Origin: Rhodopseudomonas palustris | GTDB lineage: Bacteria; Pseudomonadota; Alphaproteobacteria; Rhizobiales; Xanthobacteraceae | NCBI RefSeq assembly: GCF_013415845.1 | Contig: NZ_CP058907.1 | Span: 2,232,001 to 2,296,000, forward strand | Reading direction: 5' to 3' | Length of the DNA: 64,000 nucleotides | Shown: positions 30,843 to 40,773 of the stretch, one piece after another | How the letters are laid out: every line of letters begins with the position of its first letter | Numbering within the stretch: the first letter of the stretch is position 1 | The notes under the pieces: model-generated | Seen by the model: the letters and a program-made list of their open reading frames with translations, nothing else | Told to the model about the DNA's origin: nothing | The model's database searches: none | Program-made: the position numbers and the translations under genes

Positions 30843-32012
30843 TTACGGCCTCATCACCACCTTGATGCAGCCGTCCTTCTTGTCGCGGAAGGTCTTGTAG
30901 AGTTCTGGGCCTTCGTCGAGCGTAGCGCGGTGGGTGATCACGAAGGACGGGTCGATCTCGCCCTGTTGGATACGGCCGAGCAATTGCGGCAGATACTGCT
31001 GCACCGGGGTCTGCGCCATCCGCATCGTCAGGCCTCGGTTGATGGCCGAGCCCATCGGGATCTTGTCGAGCAGTCCGCCATAAACGCCGACGATCGACAC
31101 CGTGCCGAAGTTGCGGCAGCAGTGGATCGCCTGGCGCAGCACGTGCGGCCGGTCGGTGCCCATGAAGGTCGCCACTTTCACGCGGTCGATCATCGAGTCG
31201 AGGCTCGCGGTCGCGGCGGCTTCGGTTCCGACCGCGTCGATACATGCGTCGGCGCCGCGACCGTTGGTGAGATCCTGGATCTTGTCATAGACGTCGTCGT
31301 CCATGAAGTTGATGACGATCGCGCCGGACTGCCGCGCTAATTCCATCCGCTCCGGCACGGTGTCGATCGCGATCACACGCTCGGCGCCGAGTAGGAAGGC
31401 GCTCTTGACCGCCATCTGTCCGACCGGGCCGCAGCCCCACACCGCGACGGTCTCGCCGCCCTTCAGGTTGCAGAAGTCCGCCGCCATGAAGCCGGTGGGG
31501 AAGATGTCGGACAGGAACAGCACCTGTTCGTCGGTCAAACCATCCGGCACCTTGATCGGCCCGACATCTGCGTAAGGGATACGCAGATACTCGGCCTGGC
31601 CTCCCGCATAGCCGCCGAGCATGTGCGAATAGCCGAACAGGCCGGCCGGCGAATGGCCCCACATCTTCACGGCCATCTTGGCGTTCGGGTTCGATCGCTC
31701 GCAGCCTGAATAGAAGCCGCGCTGACAGAAGAAGCACTCGCCGCAGGAGATCGTAAACGGAACCACCACGCGATCGCCGACCTTCAGCTTGGTATTCTCG
31801 GAGCCGACCTCGACGACTTCACCCATGGTCTCGTGACCGAGCACGTCACCGCTCTGCATCGACGGCATGACGCCGTCCATCAGGTGCAGGTCCGAACCGC
31901 AGATCGCGCACGCCGTCACCTTGATGATCGCATCGCGGCCGTGTTGGATTTTCGGATCCGGCACGTTCTCGCAGCGGATGTCGTTCTTGCCGTGCCAGGT
32001 CAGAGCTTTCAT
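30843..32012 (-). CDS. Zinc-dependent alcohol dehydrogenase family protein
   Basis: 389 residues. Medium-chain dehydrogenase. The catalytic zinc ligands are C38 and the H60-E61 pair in GHETMGE. The structural zinc site is C90, C93, C96 and C104. The nucleotide loop is [11 protein letters not shown]. The inserted segment near residues 110-140 resembles the glutathione-independent formaldehyde dehydrogenase-like subgroup. The substrate is not predictable. A Shine-Dalgarno-like GAGGGA is close to the start. It lies alone, opposite to the riboswitch at 32236. Confidence 0.9.
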   Translation of the reverse strand: MKALTWHGKNDIRCENVPDPKIQHGRDAIIKVTACAICGSDLHLMDGVMPSMQSGDVLGHETMGEVVEVGSENTKLKVGDRVVVPFTISCGECFFCQRGFYSGCERSNPNAKMAVKMWGHSPAGLFGYSHMLGGYAGGQAEYLRIPYADVGPIKVPDGLTDEQVLFLSDIFPTGFMAADFCNLKGGETVAVWGCGPVGQMAVKSAFLLGAERVIAIDTVPERMELARQSGAIVINFMDDDVYDKIQDLTNGRGADACIDAVGTEAAATASLDSMIDRVKVATFMGTDRPHVLRQAIHCCRNFGTVSIVGVYGGLLDKIPMGSAINRGLTMRMAQTPVQQYLPQLLGRIQQGEIDPSFVITHRATLDEGPELYKTFRDKKDGCIKVVMRP

Positions 32013-32235
32013 CTGCGGTCCCTCGTCGTGAATGGTGAGGGAGAAAGCCTCGGCCGTTCGGATGTTCCTGCGCTCCTGACGAGGGAGTATCCCTCTTGGC
32101 TGCCATCGCTCGGTTCGACCGATTCAATCGGCGGCGCACCGTCGCTGACCGCTGTCCGGCTGGCATGCGATCGTCCTGACGCTGCGTCGAGATCCTGGGC
32201 CTTGTGCGGGTCGAGGCGGCGTGCTTAACCCGAGG
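32013..32235. other. Intergenic region between dehydrogenase and riboswitch
   Basis: 223 bases that should hold divergent promoters for the dehydrogenase (minus) and for the B12-controlled BtuF-like gene (plus). No coding pattern and no clear operator could be recognised. Confidence 0.4.
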
Positions 32236-32412
32236 TTGTACCGGTGCCTCTCGCCGAGAGAGGTGAAACGGGAATGCGGTGCGGGGCGATGCCCCAATGC
32301 CGCAGCTGCCCTCGCAACTGTGGGCGGATCGGAGCGTCCTCGCATGCCACTGACCAGATCGGTCGGGAAGGCGGACGCGCCGGATATCCGCGAGCCAGGA
32401 GACCGGCCGGTA
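32236..32412 (+). ncRNA. Cobalamin riboswitch 1, upstream of BtuF-like gene
   Basis: The leader shows the conserved order: GGTGCC, GTGAAACGGGAATGCGGTG, then GCCCTCGCAACTGTGGGCGG in the core, and the B12 box CGAGCCAGGAGACCGGCCG at 32391-32409. The 3' part lies about 45 bases before the GGAGG site of the next gene. Adenosylcobalamin binding would be expected to hide translation or end transcription. Confidence 0.93.
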
Positions 32413-32458
32413 CAAGGTGTGCAACTCGTTCGGCGATGGGCCGGCGGAGGATGTCGTC

Positions 32459-33394
32459 TTGACCAGAACAGCTGCGCCGCGTCACGGCGCTCGTGCGTCC
32501 GTCGCTTCGAATGAGCGGCGGTTGTGCCGTTGGCGTTCCCGCTTGTTGCTGATGATCACCGCGGTTGGCCTGCTGGCGTCGCCGGCGGTTGCGGCGCCGA
32601 AGCGGATCGCCTCGATCAATATGTGCACCGACCAGCTTTTGATCGCGTTGGCCGATCCGGAGCAGATCGTTGGGCTTGGGCCCTATGCGCGTGACCCGCG
32701 GCTGTCGTGGCTGGCGCAGGAGGCCGAGCGGTTTCCCAAGCTGTCCGGTGAGGCAGAGGATCTGCTGATGCTGGCGCCCGACGTGGTGCTGGCCGGCCGC
32801 TATGGCAAGCGTGCCACCCGCGAACTGCTGCGCGCGCAGAACATTCCGCTCGAGGAGTTCGACGTGCCGCGGACGATCGACGAGGTCAAAGCGCAGATCC
32901 AGCGGACCGGCGAGCTCCTCGGCCATCCCGAGCGATCGGATGCCATGATCGCTGCGATCGACAAGGCCGCGCTACGCGCGCGGCAGACCGCGTCACGGTG
33001 GCACGGCCGGGTACTGGCGCTGTCGCGGCGCGGCTGGGTGACCGGCGGCGACAGCCTGCTCAGCTCACTGCTGCAGACCGTCGGGCTGTCGAACTCCGCT
33101 TCCGATCTCGGATTCGCCTATGGCGGCTTTGCCTCGCTCGAAGCCATCGTGGCATCGCGGCCGGATCTGTTGCTGGTGTCCGAAGAGCAGCCGGTGGCTG
33201 AGGATCAGGGCAAGGCTCTGCTGCTGCATCCCGCAATCCAGCAGGCCTATCCGGCCAGCCGCCGCATCGTCATTCCCGATCAGCTCACGGTCTGCGGCGG
33301 CGCAATGCTGCCAGTTGCGCTCGACCGGCTATCCGATGCGATGGAGCAGATCAGCCAGAGGCGGGGCGTTGCGGCCGCCGCGCCGCGGCAGTGA
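32459..33394 (+). CDS. BtuF-like cobalamin/metal-chelate substrate-binding protein
   Basis: 311 residues from TTG 32459, which has GGAGG at 32446-32450. A signal peptide lies at about residues 28-46 (LLLMITAVGLLASPAVAA). The helical-backbone metal receptor fold follows (RIASINMCTDQLLIALADPEQIVGLG; LLMLAPDVVLAGRYG). Periplasmic proteins of this type bind vitamin B12 or corrinoids for an ABC importer. The transport membrane and ATPase genes are not adjacent, so the partner is elsewhere. The riboswitch in front supports cobalamin or corrinoid as ligand; iron-siderophore binding is less likely. Confidence 0.8.
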   Translation: MTRTAAPRHGARASVASNERRLCRWRSRLLLMITAVGLLASPAVAAPKRIASINMCTDQLLIALADPEQIVGLGPYARDPRLSWLAQEAERFPKLSGEAEDLLMLAPDVVLAGRYGKRATRELLRAQNIPLEEFDVPRTIDEVKAQIQRTGELLGHPERSDAMIAAIDKAALRARQTASRWHGRVLALSRRGWVTGGDSLLSSLLQTVGLSNSASDLGFAYGGFASLEAIVASRPDLLLVSEEQPVAEDQGKALLLHPAIQQAYPASRRIVIPDQLTVCGGAMLPVALDRLSDAMEQISQRRGVAAAAPRQ

Positions 33395-33427
33395 GCTGAG
33401 TCGTCATCGCCGGTCGCGCGCCGGCGC

Positions 33428-34177
33428 TCAGCTCTCTTCCAATGCAGCACCGTACAGGATCATGCAGGGGCCGGATGGCCGATCGGCGGTGAGCCGGGCT
33501 GCGATCTCGCTGACGCTGCCTCGCTGCACGTTGGTCGCGTCTGTGCCGAGGCTTTCGACCATCACGGCCGGCGTCGCCGCGTTCAGGCCGCGTGCGATCA
33601 GTTGCGCCACAAGGGCGGGGAAGGTGGCCTTGCCCATATAGACGCAGGTCGTGGCCGTCGCGTCGGCCAGCGCTGCGAGGTCGAGATCGCGCGGCAGGCG
33701 GCCGTCGACATCATGGCCGGTGACGAACTGCACCCGGCGCGCGACGCCGCGCTTGGTCAGCGACGCGCCGATCGCAGCTGCGGCTGCAGTCGCGGTGGTG
33801 ATGCCGGGGACGATCTCGACGGCGATGCCGGCATCGCGCGCGGCGCGCAGCTCCTCGTCGGCGCGGGCGAAAAGCGTCGGATCGCCGGCCTTCAGCCGCA
33901 CCACATGCTTGCCGCGGAGCGCGTAGCTGATCGCGAGACGGCTGACTTCGTCCTGGCGCGGCGAGGGATGGCCGGCGCGCTTGCCGACCGCGACGAGCTC
34001 GGCATCGGGATGCAGATAGGCCATGAAGTCTTCGCCGGCGAGGTCGTCATACAGCACGACGTCGGCGGCCTGCAGGCGCTTGATCGCGCGCAGCGTCAGC
34101 AGGTCGGCATCACCCGGGCCGGCGCCGACCAGCGTGATGCGGCCAGCTGCCGGAGCGCTTTCAATCAACTTGGACAT
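33428..34177 (-). CDS. cobA: CobA, uroporphyrinogen-III C-methyltransferase
   Basis: 249 residues. Uses S-adenosylmethionine to methylate uroporphyrinogen III at C2 and C7, giving precorrin-2, the entry step to the corrin ring. GAGPGD at 18-23, VAVGKRAG, RLKAGDPTLFARADEEL and GITTATAAAAAIGASLT are diagnostic. It is a stand-alone SUMT with no CysG-type dehydrogenase part. It shares one base with the cobB stop and is the last gene of the minus-strand cob run. Confidence 0.93.
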   Translation of the reverse strand: MSKLIESAPAAGRITLVGAGPGDADLLTLRAIKRLQAADVVLYDDLAGEDFMAYLHPDAELVAVGKRAGHPSPRQDEVSRLAISYALRGKHVVRLKAGDPTLFARADEELRAARDAGIAVEIVPGITTATAAAAAIGASLTKRGVARRVQFVTGHDVDGRLPRDLDLAALADATATTCVYMGKATFPALVAQLIARGLNAATPAVMVESLGTDATNVQRGSVSEIAARLTADRPSGPCMILYGAALEES

Positions 34178-35538
34178 CAGGCGATCGCCTCCTCGGCGAC
34201 ATCGATCAGATGGAAGAACGTGCCGGTGACGTGCCCGCGGCGGCTGCCGGTCTCATCAGTGAGTTGGCCGGCGGGATCACGAATCTCGGCGAGCGGTTCG
34301 TCCGCCACGGTGACGACGCGCGCGTAGTGATATTCGTGGCCGCGCAGCACGCTGCCCGCGGCGTGGCCGGCCGCGGCTGCGTGCAAGGTCGCGAGGCGGT
34401 AGCCGAGATGCAGCTTGCGACTGGCGAAGTCGGTTTCGAGACCGAGCAGTCCGGCCATCGCATGGCGCGTGCCGTCGGCGTCGATCAGGCCGGCGCCGAG
34501 CGTCATGTAGCCGCCGCACTCGCCGTGCACCGGGCGCGTCTCGGCGAAAGCGCCGAGCGCCGCCTTGAACCGCGTGGCGGCCGCGAGCCGCCCGGCGTGG
34601 AGTTCGGGATAGCCGCCCGGCAGCCACGCGGCGTCGCAGGACGGATCGGGGCCTTCATCGTTCAGCGGCGAGAACGGCACGATCTCAGCTCCGGCGGCAC
34701 GCCAGCCGGCGGTGAGATGCGGATAGATGAAGGAGAACGCATCGTCATGCGCCAGCGCGATGCGCTGGCCGGGTGGCGTCAGCGGCCGGATCGTCGATGC
34801 GATCGGGCGCGCCGGTTGCGCGGCGCGGATCAGCGCGTCGAGGTCGATACCGCGCGTAGCGCTGTCGGCGAGCTGCTGCAGGTGGGTGTCGAGCTTCGCG
34901 GTCTCGCGTGCTTGCACCAGGCCGAGATGGCGGTTCTTCAGCGTGAGATCGCGTTGCCGCTCGAAGCATCCCAGCACCGCTATGTCGTGCGCGTCGAAGC
35001 CGTCGCGGACTAGCGCTTCATGGCGCTGGCTGGCGACGTTGTTGAGGATGACGCCGGCGATGCGGACATCGCTGCGATAGCGGGCGAAGCCGAGCGCCAG
35101 CGCGGCCGCCGACTGCGCCTGGCCGGCGACGTCGATCACCAGCACTACCGGCCATCCGGTGAACGCGGCGATATCGGCGGTCGCGCCGTTACCCCAGGCG
35201 CCACGGGCGCTGCCGCCGTCGAACAGCCCCATCACGCCTTCGGCGAGGCAGAGATCGGCGCCGGCCGCGGCATCGAGCAGGTAGGTGATGCGGTCCTGGC
35301 CGAACGCCCAGGAATCCAGATTGTAGCAGGGCCGGCCGGCCGCGATCTCGTGGAACGCCGGATCGATATAGTCGGGGCCGCATTTGTAGGGCTGCACGGT
35401 GAGGCTGCGGCGGCGGAGCGCCGCGTGCAGCGCCAGCGTCACCGTGGTCTTGCCGCTATTGGTCGACGGCGCCGCGATGATCAGTCCAGGCGGTCGGCCG
35501 TTCGTCGCTGTTGGGAGGATGTGATCAGTCACGGTCAC
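34177..35538 (-). CDS. cobB: CobB, hydrogenobyrinate a,c-diamide synthase
   Basis: 453 residues. ATP-dependent amidation of side chains a and c with glutamine. The P-loop NSGKTTV is at about 27-33. The C-terminal glutamine amidotransferase (GATase 3) has its nucleophile Cys341 in HGECGGYM and His443 in FFHLID. The aerobic-pathway context suggests hydrogenobyrinic acid as substrate. Length is normal. It overlaps the cobM end by 14 bases. Confidence 0.93.
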   Translation of the reverse strand: MTVTDHILPTATNGRPPGLIIAAPSTNSGKTTVTLALHAALRRRSLTVQPYKCGPDYIDPAFHEIAAGRPCYNLDSWAFGQDRITYLLDAAAGADLCLAEGVMGLFDGGSARGAWGNGATADIAAFTGWPVVLVIDVAGQAQSAAALALGFARYRSDVRIAGVILNNVASQRHEALVRDGFDAHDIAVLGCFERQRDLTLKNRHLGLVQARETAKLDTHLQQLADSATRGIDLDALIRAAQPARPIASTIRPLTPPGQRIALAHDDAFSFIYPHLTAGWRAAGAEIVPFSPLNDEGPDPSCDAAWLPGGYPELHAGRLAAATRFKAALGAFAETRPVHGECGGYMTLGAGLIDADGTRHAMAGLLGLETDFASRKLHLGYRLATLHAAAAGHAAGSVLRGHEYHYARVVTVADEPLAEIRDPAGQLTDETGSRRGHVTGTFFHLIDVAEEAIA

Positions 35539-36304
35539 GGCCGTCCTCTGCCGAGCGGCGATAACGGCGATCGTAGTCGGGTGCGTAGAGCGAGCTCTCG
35601 CGGAAATCGGTGGCGGCGAGTGACGGGCCGACCAGGATCAACGCGGTGCGGTCGATGCCTTCGGCGGCGACCTGCGCGGCGATCGAGCTAAGTGTGCCGC
35701 GGATCACCTGCTGCTCCGGCCAGCTGGCGCGTACCACCACCGCGACCGCACCGTCGTCGCCATAGTGCGGGCGCAGCCGTTCGACGACGTCGGCGAGTAC
35801 GTGGATCGACAGATGGATCGCCAGCGTCGCGCCGGTGGCGGCGAAGGCTTCCAGCGTCTCGCGCGGCGGCATCGCCGATGCGCGGCCCGAGGTCCGGGTC
35901 AGCACCACGGTCTGGGCGACCTCCGGCAAGGTCAGTTCGCGGCCGAGCACGGCGGCGGCCGCCGCGAACGACGGCACGCCAGGCGTCACGGTGTAGGGAA
36001 TGCCGTACTGCTCCAGCCGGCGGATCTGTTCGCCCATCGCGCTCCACACCGACAGATCGCCAGAGTGCAGCCGGGCGACGTCGTGGCCGGCTTCGGCAGC
36101 CGCAACGAACTCAGCGGTGATGGCGTCGAGGTCGAGCGGGGCGGTATCGACCACGCGCGCGTCCTTAGGGCACAGCGCCACGATCTCTCGCGGGACCAAT
36201 GAGCCGGCATAGAGACACACCGGGCAGCGCATCACCAAATCGCGGCCGCGCACGGTGATCAGATCGGGCGCGCCGGGGCCGGCGCCGATGAAGTGGACGG
36301 TCAT
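35525..36304 (-). CDS. cobM: CobM, precorrin-4 C11-methyltransferase
   Basis: 259 residues. [20 protein letters not shown] is the SAM-methylase start. The [32 protein letters not shown] and [14 protein letters not shown] segments are CobM/CbiF-specific. It methylates precorrin-4 at C11 to give precorrin-5. The gene overlaps cobE by four bases (ATGA) upstream and cobB downstream. Confidence 0.93.
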   Translation of the reverse strand: MTVHFIGAGPGAPDLITVRGRDLVMRCPVCLYAGSLVPREIVALCPKDARVVDTAPLDLDAITAEFVAAAEAGHDVARLHSGDLSVWSAMGEQIRRLEQYGIPYTVTPGVPSFAAAAAVLGRELTLPEVAQTVVLTRTSGRASAMPPRETLEAFAATGATLAIHLSIHVLADVVERLRPHYGDDGAVAVVVRASWPEQQVIRGTLSSIAAQVAAEGIDRTALILVGPSLAATDFRESSLYAPDYDRRYRRSAEDGRDRD

Positions 36305-36693
36305 GGCAGCGGCTCCTCGATCGCCACCGCGGCCGTCGCGAGGCGATCCTGTGAGATCAAACGGGATACGATCAGCCGCGCGGTCGGTCCGGCGGCAGCC
36401 AGCGCCGCTGCTTCGCAGACGCTGCCGACGCCGCGGTGATGCGCGACAACGGCGGAGGACGTGGTGATACGCGCGGCGGCTTGGTCGAGCGCAGTCGGAT
36501 CGATCGGCAACACGGGCAGAGCCGCCGCCGTCGCGGCCTCGCGCAAGCCGGTGTGGTCGGCTTTGTCGGCGACCGTCGCCAGCGCGGATGGCTGATGTGG
36601 CGTGGCGGCGCGGCGCGCGGTTTCGATCACGTCGATGATCGACGACGCGGATGCGGCGGAACGAAAGCCGACGCCGATCACGACCGTGGTCAT
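36301..36693 (-). CDS. cobE: CobE, CbiG C-terminal-domain protein
   Basis: 130 residues from the ATG complementary to 36691-36693 ([19 protein letters not shown]). This is the CobE/CbiG_C fold. [10 protein letters not shown] and [15 protein letters not shown] are its marks. The role in aerobic synthesis is not fully settled; it belongs to the pathway by genetic context. The start overlaps the cobL stop by four bases. The open frame that continues upstream lies over cobL. Confidence 0.88.
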   Translation of the reverse strand: MTTVVIGVGFRSAASASSIIDVIETARRAATPHQPSALATVADKADHTGLREAATAAALPVLPIDPTALDQAAARITTSSAVVAHHRGVGSVCEAAALAAAGPTARLIVSRLISQDRLATAAVAIEEPLP

Positions 36694-37913
36694 TTGTGGA
36701 CGCTCCATTGCACCACTGGCATCGCCGCGCGCCATCCGGTGAGGCCGCCGACCGGGGAGGCGCGCTCGATGCCGAGCCGCAGCAGCTCGCCGCCGTGGCG
36801 GTGATGCCAGTCGATCAGCAGCGCTTCGGTCTCCAGCGTCACCGCATTCACGACCAGCCGGCCGCCGGCGGGCAGCGCCTGCCACACTGCATCCATCACG
36901 CCTGGACGACCGGCGCCGCCGCCAATGAACACCGCGTTCGGCGTGGGCAGTCCGGCGAGCGCGTCGGGCGCCGCGCCGAGCTGCAGATCGAATTGTGGCA
37001 CGCCGAGCGCCTCGGCATTGGCGCGCGCGGTGGCGAGACGGTCGGGCCGAGTCTCGATCCCGATCGCGCGATTGCTACGCGCCGCCAGCAGCCATTCGAT
37101 CCCGATCGAGCCGGCACCGGCGCCGATGTCCCAGAGCAGCTCATGGCCGCGCGGCGCCAGCGTCGACAGCGTGACGGCGCGGATCTCGCGCTTGGTGAGC
37201 TGGCCGTCGTGCTGAAACAGCTCGTCCGGCAGGCCGCTAACGCAGGGCATGATCACGGCGTTCGGCTCGGCGACGACGGCGATGCTGAGTGCGACCGGCG
37301 CGGTGACGTCGGGGAAGGCGAAGATCGACGCGGTGGTCCGCCGCAAGCGCTCGCGCGGGCCGCCGAGCGCTTCGAGCACGGTGAGTTCGGACGCACCGAA
37401 GCCGTTCGTCGCCAGATAGCCCGCGATTTCGCCCACGGCTGCACCATCGCGCACCAGCACGATCAGCCGCGCCTGGGGACGGAGATGCGGACGCAGCGTT
37501 GCAACCGGCCGCGCATGCAGGCCGAGCGTCGCTGTGTCTTCTAGGCGCCAGCCGAGCCGTGCCGCCGCCCAAGCAAAGGTCGATGGCGCCGGGACGGCGG
37601 TCCATTCCTTTACCGCGAGATGATCGGCCAGCACTGATCCCGCGCCGTGCCAGAACGGATCGCCGGAGCACAGCACGACCACGCGCCGGCCACGCTGCGC
37701 CAGCAGGTCGGGGAGCGAAGCCGCGAACGGCACGCGCCACGGCAAGGAGGGCTTGTTCAGAGCGGCGACGAGGGCGAGGTGGCGATCGCCGCCAACGACC
37801 AGCTCGGCTGCGTCCAGGAGTGCCCGCGCGCGGGCCGATATCCCGTCGAGGCCGTCCTCGCCGATTCCGACGATGGACAGCCAGGGCTGCGCCGTGTCAT
37901 CGCTGCTGATCAT
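36690..37913 (-). CDS. cobL: CobL, precorrin-6B C5,15-methyltransferase (decarboxylating)
   Basis: 407 residues, a natural fusion of CbiE-like (residues about 1-200) and CbiT-like (about 215-400) domains. It methylates C5 and C15 and removes the acetate carboxyl, giving precorrin-8X. The CbiE part has [13 protein letters not shown] and [13 protein letters not shown]. The CbiT part has [18 protein letters not shown] and the [13 protein letters not shown] loop. The ATG overlaps the divergent cobK ATG by two bases (CATG), so the two genes share no spacer. Confidence 0.93.
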   Translation of the reverse strand: MISSDDTAQPWLSIVGIGEDGLDGISARARALLDAAELVVGGDRHLALVAALNKPSLPWRVPFAASLPDLLAQRGRRVVVLCSGDPFWHGAGSVLADHLAVKEWTAVPAPSTFAWAAARLGWRLEDTATLGLHARPVATLRPHLRPQARLIVLVRDGAAVGEIAGYLATNGFGASELTVLEALGGPRERLRRTTASIFAFPDVTAPVALSIAVVAEPNAVIMPCVSGLPDELFQHDGQLTKREIRAVTLSTLAPRGHELLWDIGAGAGSIGIEWLLAARSNRAIGIETRPDRLATARANAEALGVPQFDLQLGAAPDALAGLPTPNAVFIGGGAGRPGVMDAVWQALPAGGRLVVNAVTLETEALLIDWHHRHGGELLRLGIERASPVGGLTGWRAAMPVVQWSVHK

Positions 37914-38694
37914 GACGCTCCCTTCATCGCATCGCTCGCGCGTATTGATCCTGGGCGGCACCGCCGATGCATCGGCGCTGGCACGGACCATCGCCGCCGA
38001 GCCGGCCATCGACGCGGTGCTGTCGTTCGCCGGCCGCACCGATCAGCCGAAGCCGCCGCCGATTCCGTTTCGGATCGGAGGCTTCGGCGGCATCAGCGGC
38101 TTGGCCGATTACTTGCGCGCCGAGCGGATCGAGCGTGTCGTCGACGCGACGCATCCGTTCGCGGCGCAGATGAGCCGTCATGCGGCGATCGCCTGCGCCG
38201 ACGTCGGGGTGCCGCTGTTGGCGCTGGAGCGGCCGGCCTGGCAGGCGGTCGCCGGCGATCGCTGGACCGAAGTCGAAGATCTCGATCAGGCGGTGGGCGC
38301 GCTCGGCGCGGCGCCGCGGCGGGTGTTTCTCGGCATCGGCCGGCAGAACCTCGAGCTGTTCGCGGCGCAGCCGCAGCACGCGTATCTGGTGCGGCTGGTC
38401 GATCCGCCGCGCGGACCGCTGCCGCTGCCGAATGTCGAGGTGGTTGTCGCGCGCGGACCGTTCGATCTCGCCGGCGACCTTGCGATGCTGCAGGCGCACC
38501 GCACCGAAATCGTCGTCGCCAAGAACGCCGGCGGCGAGGCTGCCGTTGCCAAGATCACCGCAGCGCGTGAACTCGGGCTGCCGGTGATCATGGTGAAGCG
38601 GCCCGCGGTACCGGATCGGCGCAGTGTCGCCACGGTCGCCGACGTGATGGCTTGGCTCGGTCACGAGGCCGCTCCAGAGAACCGCGGGGTGTAG
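37912..38694 (+). CDS. cobK: CobK, precorrin-6A reductase
   Basis: 260 residues. It reduces precorrin-6A to 6B with NADPH. VLILGGTADASALARTIA at the start, GGFGGISGLADYL, VDATHPFAAQMSRHA and KNAGGEAAVAKITAARELGLPVIMVKRP are diagnostic. It is the only plus-strand gene within the minus-strand cob run. Its start touches cobL and its last 34 bases overlap cobJ, so its promoter must lie inside cobL. Confidence 0.92.
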   Translation: MTLPSSHRSRVLILGGTADASALARTIAAEPAIDAVLSFAGRTDQPKPPPIPFRIGGFGGISGLADYLRAERIERVVDATHPFAAQMSRHAAIACADVGVPLLALERPAWQAVAGDRWTEVEDLDQAVGALGAAPRRVFLGIGRQNLELFAAQPQHAYLVRLVDPPRGPLPLPNVEVVVARGPFDLAGDLAMLQAHRTEIVVAKNAGGEAAVAKITAARELGLPVIMVKRPAVPDRRSVATVADVMAWLGHEAAPENRGV

Positions 38695-39422
38695 ACGAAA
38701 GCGGCGCCGCTGCGACGCGGAATGATCCGGGTCTGCGACGAGCCGATCATCACCAGCGTTCGCATGTCGGCGCGTTGCGGCACCGCCTCGCCGAGCGGAG
38801 CCACGTCGATACGTTCGCGCGGATCGCTGATAGCGGTCGCAAAGATCACCGGCACCGACGCCGGATGTATGGAGCGTAGCAGCTCGAACGCGCGGCCGAG
38901 CTGCCAGGGCCGTGCCTTCGAGATCGGGTTATACAGCGCGATCACAAAATCGGCTTCGGCCGCCGCGCGCAGCCGCTTCTCGACGGTCTCCCACGGCTTG
39001 AGATTGTCCGACAGGTTGATCGCGCAGAAATCGTGGCCGAGCGGCGCGCCGATCCGCGCCGCGGCGGCGAACATCGCGCTGATGCCGGGCAGGATGCGGA
39101 TGTCGAGCTCGCGCCACGACGGATCGCCGGCCTCGATCGCTTCGAACAGCGCCGCTGCCATCGCGAACACGCCCGGATCGCCAGAGGAGACGATCACGAC
39201 GTGCCGGCCCTCGGTCGCCAGCCGCAGCGCGAAGCCGGCGCGATCGAGCTCTTCGCGATTGTCGGAAGCGTGCCGCTGCAAGCCGTCGCGTTCGGCGACT
39301 CGAGCCACATAAGGCGCGTAGCCGACGATGTCCGTGGCGCGCGCCAGGGCTGCGCTGACTTCCGGTGTGATCAGTTCCTGCGCGCCGGGCCCGAGGCCGG
39401 CAACCACCACTGATCCAGTCAT
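38661..39422 (-). CDS. cobJ: CobJ, precorrin-3B C17-methyltransferase
   Basis: 253 residues. Methylates C17 and contracts the ring, giving precorrin-4. GLGPGAQELITPEV, GYAPYVARVAERDG, VSSGDPGVFAMAAALFEAI and GHDFCAINLSDNLKPWE identify it. The C-terminal 34 bases overlap convergent cobK. The start overlaps cobI by four bases. Confidence 0.93.
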   Translation of the reverse strand: MTGSVVVAGLGPGAQELITPEVSAALARATDIVGYAPYVARVAERDGLQRHASDNREELDRAGFALRLATEGRHVVIVSSGDPGVFAMAAALFEAIEAGDPSWRELDIRILPGISAMFAAAARIGAPLGHDFCAINLSDNLKPWETVEKRLRAAAEADFVIALYNPISKARPWQLGRAFELLRSIHPASVPVIFATAISDPRERIDVAPLGEAVPQRADMRTLVMIGSSQTRIIPRRSGAAFVYTPRFSGAAS

Positions 39423-40147
39423 GGCCGGCGCCCCTGTCCGTGGACCAGCACAATCGAGAAGTAGGGCGCGTCGTCGGTCGTCTTCTCGGCGAGCGGCATC
39501 ACCACCTGATCGGCCATCGCGCCACGCTCGACATAGATCGCGCGATCGAGCAGTCCGGCGTCGTCGAGCGCGCGGCGCACCTTCGGCAGATTGCGGCCGA
39601 GCTTCATGATCACGATCGCATCGCCGGTGGCGAACGCCGCCTTCAGACGCGCCGGCCCGAGCGTCGCGGGCACCACACAGAGCACATCATCACCATAAGT
39701 GATCGGCGTGCCGCTCGCGGTCCAGCACGCCGCCATGCCGGAAATGCCAGGCACCACTTCGACACGCACCCCCGGCGCCAGCCGGCTATGCAGATGCATA
39801 AACGAGCCGTAGAGGAACGGGTCGCCTTCGCACAGCACGACGACGTCGCGGCCTTGCGCGATGTGCTCGCCGAGCCGCGCGACGCATTGTTCATAGAAGC
39901 TGCGTAGCGTCGCCGCATAGGCCGGATCGTCGAGCGCGATCTCGGTCGTCACCGGATAATCCATCGGCTCTTCGATCACGCCGTCCGGCAACAGGCCGTC
40001 GGCGATGCGGCGCGCGTGTCCCGGGCGTCCGGCTTTGCGGAAATACGCCACCACCTTGGCGGCACCGATCAGCCGCGCGGCGCGGACGCTCATCAGATCG
40101 GGCGCGCCGGGGCCGACGCCGACGCCATAGATCGTCGGTGTGTTCAT
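39419..40147 (-). CDS. cobI: CobI, precorrin-2 C20-methyltransferase
   Basis: 242 residues from the ATG complementary to 40145-40147. Methylates precorrin-2 at C20 to give precorrin-3A. GVGVGPGAPDLMSVRAARLI, LCEGDPFLYGSFMHLHSRL and KLGRNLPKVRRALDDAG are typical. The open frame continues upstream over cobH as a shadow. It overlaps cobH and cobJ by four bases each. Confidence 0.94.
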   Translation of the reverse strand: MNTPTIYGVGVGPGAPDLMSVRAARLIGAAKVVAYFRKAGRPGHARRIADGLLPDGVIEEPMDYPVTTEIALDDPAYAATLRSFYEQCVARLGEHIAQGRDVVVLCEGDPFLYGSFMHLHSRLAPGVRVEVVPGISGMAACWTASGTPITYGDDVLCVVPATLGPARLKAAFATGDAIVIMKLGRNLPKVRRALDDAGLLDRAIYVERGAMADQVVMPLAEKTTDDAPYFSIVLVHGQGRRP

Positions 40148-40773
40148 TCGCGTTCGCTCGCCAGCGCGTTGATCGCTGCCGCGGTCATCGCGCTGCCGCC
40201 GCGACGGCCGCGCACGATCACGCAAGGCGAGGGCGAGTCCGCCAACAGCGCCTCCTTGGACTCGGCCGCGCCGACGAAACCGACCGGGATGCCGATAATC
40301 GCCGCGGGGCGAGGTGCGCCGGGCTCGGCAAGGATTTCGAGCAGGCGGAACAACGCGGTCGGCGCGTTGCCGATCGCGACCACCGCGCCCTGCATCCGGT
40401 CGCGCCACAGATCGACCGCGGCGGCCGACCGGGTGGTGCCGAGCTTTGCGGCGAAGGCCGGGACATCGGGATGGTTCAGCGTGCAGATTACTTCGTTGTC
40501 GGCCGGCAGCCGCTTGCGAGTGACGCCGTTGGCGACCATCTGCGCGTCGCACAGGATCGGTGCGCCGGCCTGCAGCGCGGCGCGGCCTGCCGCGACGAAG
40601 CCGGGCGTGAACGCGATGTCTCCTGCGACTTCGACCATGCCGCTGGCGTGAATGATCCGTACCGCAATCTTTTCCTCGTCGGCGGTGAACCGATCGAGAG
40701 CGGCTTCGGCGCGGATGATCGAAAACGACTGACGATAGATCGCGTCGCCGTCTCGTTCGTAAGCGTAGGTCAT
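40144..40773 (-). CDS. cobH: CobH, precorrin-8X methylmutase
   Basis: 209 residues. Moves a methyl group from C11 to C12, giving hydrogenobyrinic acid. Catalytic His lies in RIIHASGMVEVAGDI. Other marks are GAPILCDAQMVANGVTRKRLP and PAAIIGIPVGFVGAAESKE. Its start overlaps the unknown first gene by four bases, so both are probably translated together. Confidence 0.94.
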   Translation of the reverse strand: MTYAYERDGDAIYRQSFSIIRAEAALDRFTADEEKIAVRIIHASGMVEVAGDIAFTPGFVAAGRAALQAGAPILCDAQMVANGVTRKRLPADNEVICTLNHPDVPAFAAKLGTTRSAAAVDLWRDRMQGAVVAIGNAPTALFRLLEILAEPGAPRPAAIIGIPVGFVGAAESKEALLADSPSPCVIVRGRRGGSAMTAAAINALASERE

